A stretch of 64,000 nt of DNA from Styela clava (taxonomy: Eukaryota > Chordata > Ascidiacea > Stolidobranchia > Styelidae), in contig NC_135262.1 of assembly GCF_964204865.1 (NCBI RefSeq), positions 13,392,001 to 13,456,000 of the forward strand. The letters are read 5' to 3'. The translations under genes and the position numbers were made by a program. Within the stretch, counting starts at the first letter, position 1, and each line of letters opens with the position of its first letter. Positions 57,283-64,000 of the stretch are shown here, piece by piece. The notes beneath the pieces were generated by a model, which saw only the letters and a program-made list of their open reading frames with translations, did not search any database and was not told the DNA's origin.

Positions 57283-60200
57283 ATGGTGATTTGCAGCGAC
57301 AATAATGTACTTGAGGACATAGAAGATGTTTCCCCAGATACCAGCCGCCTGTACGCTAATAAATCCAAGGTTGTTCCTAAAATTACAAATCATCGACTGA
57401 AAATTGAAAAATCAAATGCTGAAAGGATTGAAAATTTAAATGGAAGGTTAGTTGAAAATTTATTCGAATTGCTTCAATCCCACAATGTGGAAATAGCATT
57501 CCATAGGCTACAGGAGTGGTGACTCTTCTACGGCCCATGGGCCGGGGCCACGGCCCATCTAATTTGGCCACATTAGAAAAAATTCAATTATCCTACCAAA
57601 TTTTTACAAAATTGTCAATATTCGAACCGAAAAAAATCGCGAGATGCCACCAAATTTTTTTCTTACGATAAGCCTTTATATAAAAATAAAGCAAAATACC
57701 AAGCAACAGAAAAAAATACTCCTGTAGTATGTGTACTAAGTTAGGGTTAGGACAAATTTTTCTCAGGTTTTTCACATTATAGTACATTATATTATGAGTT
57801 CGGGGACTGACTGTGTTAACCAAGTGAATAGTCCCTTTACACAACTTGATGGGCCGCGGCCCATGGGCCGTAGAGGAGTCACCACTTCCACTCTCCATAG
57901 GGCCCTAGGGACCAAATTAAAATGTGAAATGATTGCTCTGTTTTGGAGGCGCAGTTCTTACCACTTCATGGCAGCTCCTGTCACGAACGAACCGCGGCAG
58001 CTCTTGCCATGGTTTTATAGCGCTATTCAGTATTCAGTAATCAGTATTAACGGTATATTCACAAATTAATGTACCAGACTTTAATTGATCATGTGGAATT
58101 ATATCTACTTAAACTCTAACCCTAACCCCAAATCCATCAAAACTGTATCCATAAGAAAAACGTTCCAACTTACCCAATATTTGTCACCATAAGGGACAGC
58201 CGTGTCTTTACGGCCCACCTGCCGTGGTTACGGCAGCAAAATTTTACCTGCCATTGGTTTTCAATTTGCTGCCGCGGTAACGGCAGCTCGACATTGGTTT
58301 GTGGCAGCTAAAATGTCAGTCGCCATAGAATTGGCCGTAGCGGCCATGGTATGGAAATACCGCCATGGTTTTGCGGCAGCTGCAGACGCCACAGAATACT
58401 TAAAACTGCACTTGCTGTTTTGGTTCAGATTTAAGCCACTACCGTATAAGATTATTATTTATTAGAGTGTAAATAACATTAATAAATGCTGTAATTAAAA
58501 ATTGAAATATAAAATAGTGTTTCACATTCATTCAAATAATAGATACAACATTATTACAGCGATATTCACTAAAAATAAAATTCTGGGAATCTTTTATATT
58601 CACATTGTATCTGTCACAAACCGAAGAAATAAATAGACTTATATTTTTCGCTGCACTTTATAAGACTGTATAACGGAGTATGAACATATTTTTGTTGACT
58701 ATATAAATATACTTCTTAGCGCATGGGTGTGCAACAAGTGGGCCACAACCAGTTGTGGGATTCAAATTTTTTGTCAGCCGCTTCTTTCATGAAACCCGTA
58801 TTTTTCAGCTGGTTCTGTTACAAACAGAACATTGACAGTAATAGGGGTGAAAATACATGAACGTGAAATGTTTATTGCTCTTGTCGCTGCATTAAATCTT
58901 TCTCCTTTTTGCCAAGTGCGTTTATTGGCACAAGGCTGAGCAATAGGTGCCTTTTCTTCTCTTGCCTTTCCCGCATGGAAAAACTAAATTTTATGTGCGG
59001 CGCGGCTAGATGTCTGAAGTTGATTATGTTATGGCCCATCAACAAAAAATGTTGCACACCCCTGTCTTAGTGTACATGAATCTGATGCCCACTACCTCAC
59101 CAGCATGCTATAAGTTGGGTAGAGAATGACAAATTCAAAACATTTCGGTTTTTCAAAATTATATTAGTTTCTCACACAGGCTTCTTGTGCAGAGCCTTGT
59201 TCACAGAAAATAATAAATATGTCGTATCAAAAATTTAAAATATTCTCTTTGCAGCATCATTCCTGGCACCCAGAGAATTTACATGCAAACATGGGGTTGT
59301 TCTCATAATTCTTCAGACTCTGAATACATGGCTGGACAACTTGCAGCATTCGGATATCAAATATCAGGTATCAAGTAGAATTGAAAACTTGAAAACTGTT
59401 TTAAATAAAGTTTGTTCGCAGTTCACAACTTGGACAAGAGTAGACCTATATCTTGTTTTAAGAACAATTTTGATACATAAGATTAAGAAGTTTATTTGTG
59501 TATCCAATTTGTTCGCTTATTGGACACAAAAGTGGACCTATGTATCGTTTTCTTAAATCATTGTTGTTGTAGCTGGTTGATTGTTTTTGCAGAAAAAACT
59601 TTTCAGGGTAAATAATGAACAAATCAATTTAAAATCGTCAGTAGGCTACTTGAAGATAAAAAGAAGTCGCTAGAAGAATATTATTTTTATTGTTTCCAAT
59701 TTCCTCTGAGTTCCATGGAACCCCATGTTACGCCTAATATTTTGCACTTTTTATTCACTTGTGCTGACCACCTCCGCCACACTTGTCCACCAATTTTTTC
59801 CGTAAATTAGATTCTTCTGCTTATCAGGTCTTGAGGTACGGTACCAATACGCAACCTTCGTGTCCATTTGTATATTGCTCTCTACTTTTTAAAATAATTG
59901 TTTCCCTGATTAAGGAATCTCTTAATCACTAGTTACAAATTATTTTTTTGATGTTTTTGTCTATTATATCTGTAGTTTTGTTATCAAATGAATGGATGTA
60001 ATTCACGGATATTTTTATAAGCATCTTCGAATGCTAGTTCTATTTTGTATTTATGAATATAACCTAATATTTTCAGATGATTGTCAGAATTCTGATTTAT
60101 GGCTTCTAAATAGTTGTACAGTGAAAAATCCAGCTGAAGATCATTTCAGAAATATGATCAAGTAAGATTAATAATAATAACAATATTTTAAAAAGACACA

Positions 60201-63200
60201 ATTTTTACCACTGCTTTAAAACAGTTCTTCAATGCATCTAATAATAAAAGCTCAATCCTGACAAGAAGTCTTTGTTTAATATGAGCTAATCTGGTCTTCA
60301 TATATTTACCGTACTCAAATTTGTCTCGAAACCCTGTTGCCAGAACTGAGTATGCACCTATAATATATATTGCACCCAATGAACACAAAATATTTTAGGG
60401 TTAGTTACTGCAGCCAAAATAATGCTCAAAATAGTTAGGTCTAGAGATACGATGCTGTATAAAAAGGGATCTAAAAAGACTAAATATTTTCTTCTGACGT
60501 TTTGCCTTTTATGGTTACTTCTTGAAGATATGTATAAATTCTAAATAGTTGACCTAAAGATCATCGCAGCAGGATTAAGGTTATATCACATTCTAAGGTC
60601 TTGAGAAAACACATTTTTCTTATAGCCAAACCAGTAAAATGGACATTTAAGGTACTAGCTAGAATCAAAACTAAAACAGGTACATTCTTAAATATCAAGA
60701 CCAAAAGATTTCCAATCGTTCATAAAGACAGAAGATAAAAATATGTTACATGAGCTACTTTGGCTTCCCTGCTGCGATGTGATGTAAAATTTATTTGTGT
60801 ATTATATACATATTCATTGAAAATTATAGGAAGGCTCAGGACCTTACTATACCAGTAGTAGTGGCCGGATGTGTTCCTCAAGCTGCCCCCAGACAAGAAT
60901 ACACGAAAGGGTTATCGTTGATCGGAGTACAACAAATTGACCGTGTGGTAGAAGTTGTCGAGGAAACTTTGAAAGGGAACACTGTGCGTTTGTTTGGTCA
61001 AAAGAAAGAAAATGGAAGAAAAACTGGGGGTGCTCGCCTGGATTTACCGAAGATACGAAGGAACCCACTGATTGAAATTATAAGCGTTAATACAGGGTTT
61101 GTAGTGTTTTTATATTTATATCTTGGAGAGAATAGAGGGGAAAATAGTTTGAAGATACATAATTCACTGCACTTGTATATGTATATATCAATTCTCTTTA
61201 TCTAGGTGCTTGAATGCATGTACATATTGCAAAACAAAGCATGCTCGTGGTGAACTGGGAAGTTATTCAATTGAAGAAATAACACAGAGAGCCGAGCAAT
61301 CATTTAAAGGTGTGTTCGGTGTTTTTAAGATGCAGTCTCTTACCCAATAACTTTTGGATGGGTTCTCTTCCATCTAGTAGTTTTCTTGATTGTGCTATCT
61401 TGAAGTATAGTATTGGATGATTCTTTATATCATGGCTGTTCAGGTAAAAATCTCTGGTTCAAATCCCATGTCTGCCGCTTCATCCAGCGATAATGAGTAG
61501 GCAATATGGAGCGGAAAGATTACTGCTGTTCTAAACAGCAGTAGTTTCGAAGTGAAAAATGTATAAAGTCGTTGTCAAGATTCCCTTTATTTTTACATTT
61601 ACAGAGGGTGTTGTTGAAATATGGTTAACAAGTGAAGACACTGGAGCATATGGAAGAGATATTGGTGTTTCACTTCCTCAGTTGTTGTGGGAATTGGTCA
61701 AAGTGATACCAGAAGGATGCATGTTGAGGGTTGGAATGACAAATCCACCTTATATATTAGAACACCTTGAGGTTAGAAATCAGTGTGTTATGTATTGTTT
61801 TTGATTGCTATTTTTCTGAATTCTGTTTCAGAGTAGATGTACTTCACTATCCCCTTTTTTTTCTCAATTTAGGAAATGGCAAAAATTTTGAACCATCCAA
61901 GAGTATATGCTTTTATGCATGTACCAGTACAGGCAGGATCAAACAGAACATTATATGAAATGAGAAGAGAATACACACAAGAAGATTTTTGGTAGGAAAG
62001 GATTTCTATATGTATCCCAAAAGAAGAGAAAAGCCAATGAGACAGCGTAATTTTTAGCCAACGATTTCCAACGAAAGTTAATATTCATAAAAACTATAAT
62101 TGTAATCTCTGCAGACGCAAGTGGGCCAGATAAAACACTTCGGAGAGTCGGATCTGACTTGTGGGCTGTAATTTGCCCACGCCTGAATTGTATGTTTGAT
62201 TTGTTGCTCATTCTATTTTTTATTCCAGTAATGTCGTTGACTTCTTACAAAGTAAGGTTCCGGGAATTTCAATTGCAACTGATATTATTTGTGGATTTCC
62301 AACAGAAACAGAAGAAGTATGTGAATTATAGATCTTTCATGATGCTGATTTATAATGTATTGTACCCTATATTAATATTATTTTCGACAAAAGCTCTGAA
62401 ATTTGTATAACATTGTATTCAATAAACCTGTTTTACTGTGATGACGGTCAAAACAATATAATTATATCCATATTACGTCCATGTCCCCTCATTCAGTTAT
62501 TACTAGTTCAGGTCTGTGTATCGAATTGGCGTATTCATTATGCTGAGCGATAAGAACACTCTTGCAATCACCACTCTGATGTCTGTACATGCTCCACTGA
62601 GGACGACCGTGTGAGAAATGATTGCTAGAGTGCAAACCTTGCTTGTAAGGTGGTCCACACCACTGGTCAAACGAATAGCTAATTAACTGTTATTTACGCA
62701 ACATTCAGGAGAGATCGTTTCTGGTTGGCCATATGCTCAAACTGCCCTAACGGTGTATTTCATACACAAACCCCTGTGATAAAAGTAAAAATTCCATCCA
62801 AGTATGGTTTCACTTATTAATCCTTATTTTTCTTTGTTAATATTTGTATATACTGCTCTGATAGGACTTTGAAGAAACAATGAAATTATGCGAAAAATAT
62901 AAGTTTCCAAGCTTGTTTATGAACCAGTTTTTTCCAAGACCTGGAACACCGGCTGCGAAAATGCCACAAATAAATAGGCAAGAGGTAACAGATTTGATGT
63001 TTGAATATATTCTGGGGAAAATTTTTTAATCTGCATTGTGTAGTATCAATTATATCCCATGTTCGAGGAGAAAATATATTGCGCAAAATTTATGTGTATA
63101 CCAACTTTGGAAATGTACTTAATCAAAGATTGACTGTACTTCTAGCTTTATTTTTTTACCTATGGTTGATTTTGTTTTGTTGTTTCAAATTTTTATAAAC

Positions 63201-64000
63201 CAGTTGTAATTAGGTATCAGTACATAAATTTTGATATAATTTTATTAGTTCAAGAGTATTCGTATACATTACCTATGTCCTATACTACACTTGATCTCGA
63301 TTTTCAAGTGCGCTTCTGAATCGAACCTTACCTATTACATTTTTCTTTGATTTTTTATAGATCAAGAAAAGAACGAAGCGGCTTTCAGAATTATTTCAAT
63401 CATATAAACCATATGAACATAAATTAGGAACACGACAAACTGTCCTTGTCACCGAAATCTCGCACGACAGGAAACATTTCGTCGGACATAATAAATATTA
63501 TGAACAGGTATATTTATAGACTGCTGGTTGGATGATTCCAGGAAACTGAAACTTTCAGTTCTGTGTTACCAATTGATTGAATATTTAAGGCAGGAGTGTC
63601 CAACCTGCGGGCCGCATGCGGGCAAAATGCAACCCACAAGGAAAAATTGTTCGACTGGCATAGAACTGCCAATTTTAAATGGTGTGCGGCACGCAAAACG
63701 AGTTTCCTAATTTAGTTTAATCTGGTACATGCGAGTAATTCCAATCTTTTGGTGTTGCAAAGCCTTACCTGGGTCAAATTTGAACTATATTTTAGTGCTG
63801 GCATGGGTATTTATTCAAAATAAATTAGAACTCTTCTTGATAAGGTACAGTCGTACATCATTCTTTTAGTTGGGATTGTCATATAATGTATATCCTGGAT
63901 TTGTAAACTCACAGAGTCTAAATGCTTCGTATGTGTCGATTTTGTCTTGTATAGAATGAATTTTTGATATTTTTAGGTTTTAATATCAATGGAAGAAGAT
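57283..64000 (+). CDS. CDKAL1: CDKAL1, threonylcarbamoyladenosine tRNA methylthiotransferase (3' partial)
   Basis: Exons 57283-57446, 59255-59367, 60077-60161, 60830-61096, 61206-61309, 61605-61771, 61873-61991, 62229-62316, 62865-62984, 63361-63507, 63977-64000 (runs off the edge); 466 of about 580 residues. The enzyme, on the ER in animals, puts the methylthio group on t6A37 of tRNA-Lys(UUU). MTTase N-domain Cys for one 4Fe-4S cluster: TWGCSHN, NSCTVK, AGCVPQ. Radical SAM motif CLNACTYC carries the second cluster. [31 protein letters not shown] and [10 protein letters not shown] match the vertebrate protein closely. A TRAM domain begins near the last full exon. The C-terminal membrane anchor is off the window. 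The start ATG begins a VLEDIEDV block also found in CDKAL1. Confidence 0.95.
57508..57893. mobile_element. GGGCC-rich hAT-type MITE, copy 2 (386 bp)
   Basis: Ends ctacaggagtggtgactc and gagtcaccacttccactc. Target duplication tccatagg at 57500-57507 and 57894-57901 is exact. It lies 61 bases inside CDKAL1 intron 1. Interior runs in the opposite sense to copy 1 (taagcctttatataaaaat here, its complement there). Confidence 0.9.
57718..57834. repeat. Captured repeat segment inside MITE copy 2
   Basis: actcctgtagtatgtgtac, gttagggttaggaca and gagttcggggactgactgtg; matches 55275-55392 (inverted) and 10018-10137. Confidence 0.7.
57946..58400. repeat. GC-rich CGGCAGC/GCTGCCG repeat block in CDKAL1 intron 1
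   Basis: In otherwise AT-rich DNA, cggcagc and gctgccg type hexamers recur: gaaccgcggcagctcttgcc, cctgccgtggttacggcagc, tgctgccgcggtaacggcag, ttttgcggcagctgcagac. Likely decayed copies of a palindromic element like the GGGCC MITE; ends not determined. Confidence 0.45.
58722..59064. mobile_element. hAT non-autonomous element in CDKAL1 intron 1 (343 bp)
   Basis: Ends catgggtgtgcaacaa and ttgcacacccctg; flanks tcttagcg (58714-58721) and tcttagtg (59065-59072) match 7/8. The left half has ttgtgggattcaaattttttg, a piece of the 38191-38369 MITE. Confidence 0.8.
59073..59238. repeat. SINE copy just upstream of CDKAL1 exon 2
   Basis: ctgatgcccactacctcacc and the tail caggcttcttgtgcagagcc then aataataaatatgtc match 53780-54437. 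It ends about 16 bases before the exon at 59255. Confidence 0.55.
61437..61558. repeat. SINE copy in CDKAL1 intron 5
   Basis: ggttcaaatcccatgtctg (B box-like), cttcatccagcgataatgag and ggcaatatggagcggaaaga match the family. Confidence 0.6.
62070..62190. mobile_element. hAT-type remnant in CDKAL1 intron 7
   Basis: gacgcaagtgggccagataa and ctgtaatttgcccacgcctg resemble the ends of hAT elements of the CAGGxGTGGGCAAA kind. No target duplication is seen. Confidence 0.35.
63595..63710. mobile_element. hAT-type remnant in the last CDKAL1 intron
   Basis: caggagtgtccaacctgcgg and ccgcatgcgg is the CAGGGGTGTCCAAA end type. The right end with gtgcggcacgcaaaac is decayed. Confidence 0.45.

Noticed and set aside
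1-64000. CRISPR arrays, prokaryotic operons, integrated viruses
   Set aside because: No regularly spaced repeats, no tightly packed ORFs, and no viral, transposase or reverse-transcriptase domains were seen.

Overview
The window is eukaryotic nuclear DNA from a metazoan. It is AT-rich, its genes are split by GT-AG introns mostly of 0.1-2 kb, and the intergenic and intronic DNA is full of short non-autonomous transposons and tRNA-derived SINE pieces. Gene content (animal haem peroxidase with WxxW domains, VWC/TSP1 matrix protein, CATIP, CDKAL1), single-exon SAM methyltransferases and acceptor-like sites close to several start codons would fit a small-genome deuterostome such as an ascidian tunicate. 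That assignment is an inference; nothing here proves it.

Layout. Bases 1-10918 (+): 3' part of a secreted haem peroxidase gene (about 20 exons, 976 codons visible) whose catalytic domain is followed by three WxxW (mucin/CILP-type) domains. Bases 11961-12932 (+) and 14281-15222 (-): two convergent, intronless, paralogous class I methyltransferases. Bases 20006-33173 (-): nine-exon gene for a secreted 651-residue protein with signal peptide, acidic/basic linker, three VWC, four TSP1 and one VWC domain; all introns are phase 1. Bases 33174-44204: about 11 kb without a convincing gene, holding several MITEs and one perfect 47-bp inverted repeat. Bases 44205-45275 (+): single-exon CATIP homologue. 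Bases 45324-50001: no gene seen. Bases 50002-56394 (-): five-exon gene for an unrecognised 374-residue protein ending in an AKAP-like amphipathic helix. Bases 57283-64000 (+): first 11 exons of CDKAL1, the tRNA methylthiotransferase, running off the right edge.

The last two genes are divergent and share an 0.9-kb interval. Two inverted copies of one GGGCC-rich hAT-type MITE sit in the first introns on either side of it. Repeats are often nested: hAT in SINE, MITE in hAT, foldback element in MITE. Several have readable 8-bp target-site duplications. No transposase, reverse transcriptase, viral gene, rRNA, functional tRNA gene or CRISPR array was seen.

Exon boundaries were worked out by hand from splice sites and reading-frame continuity. 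Transcript data would be needed to confirm them.
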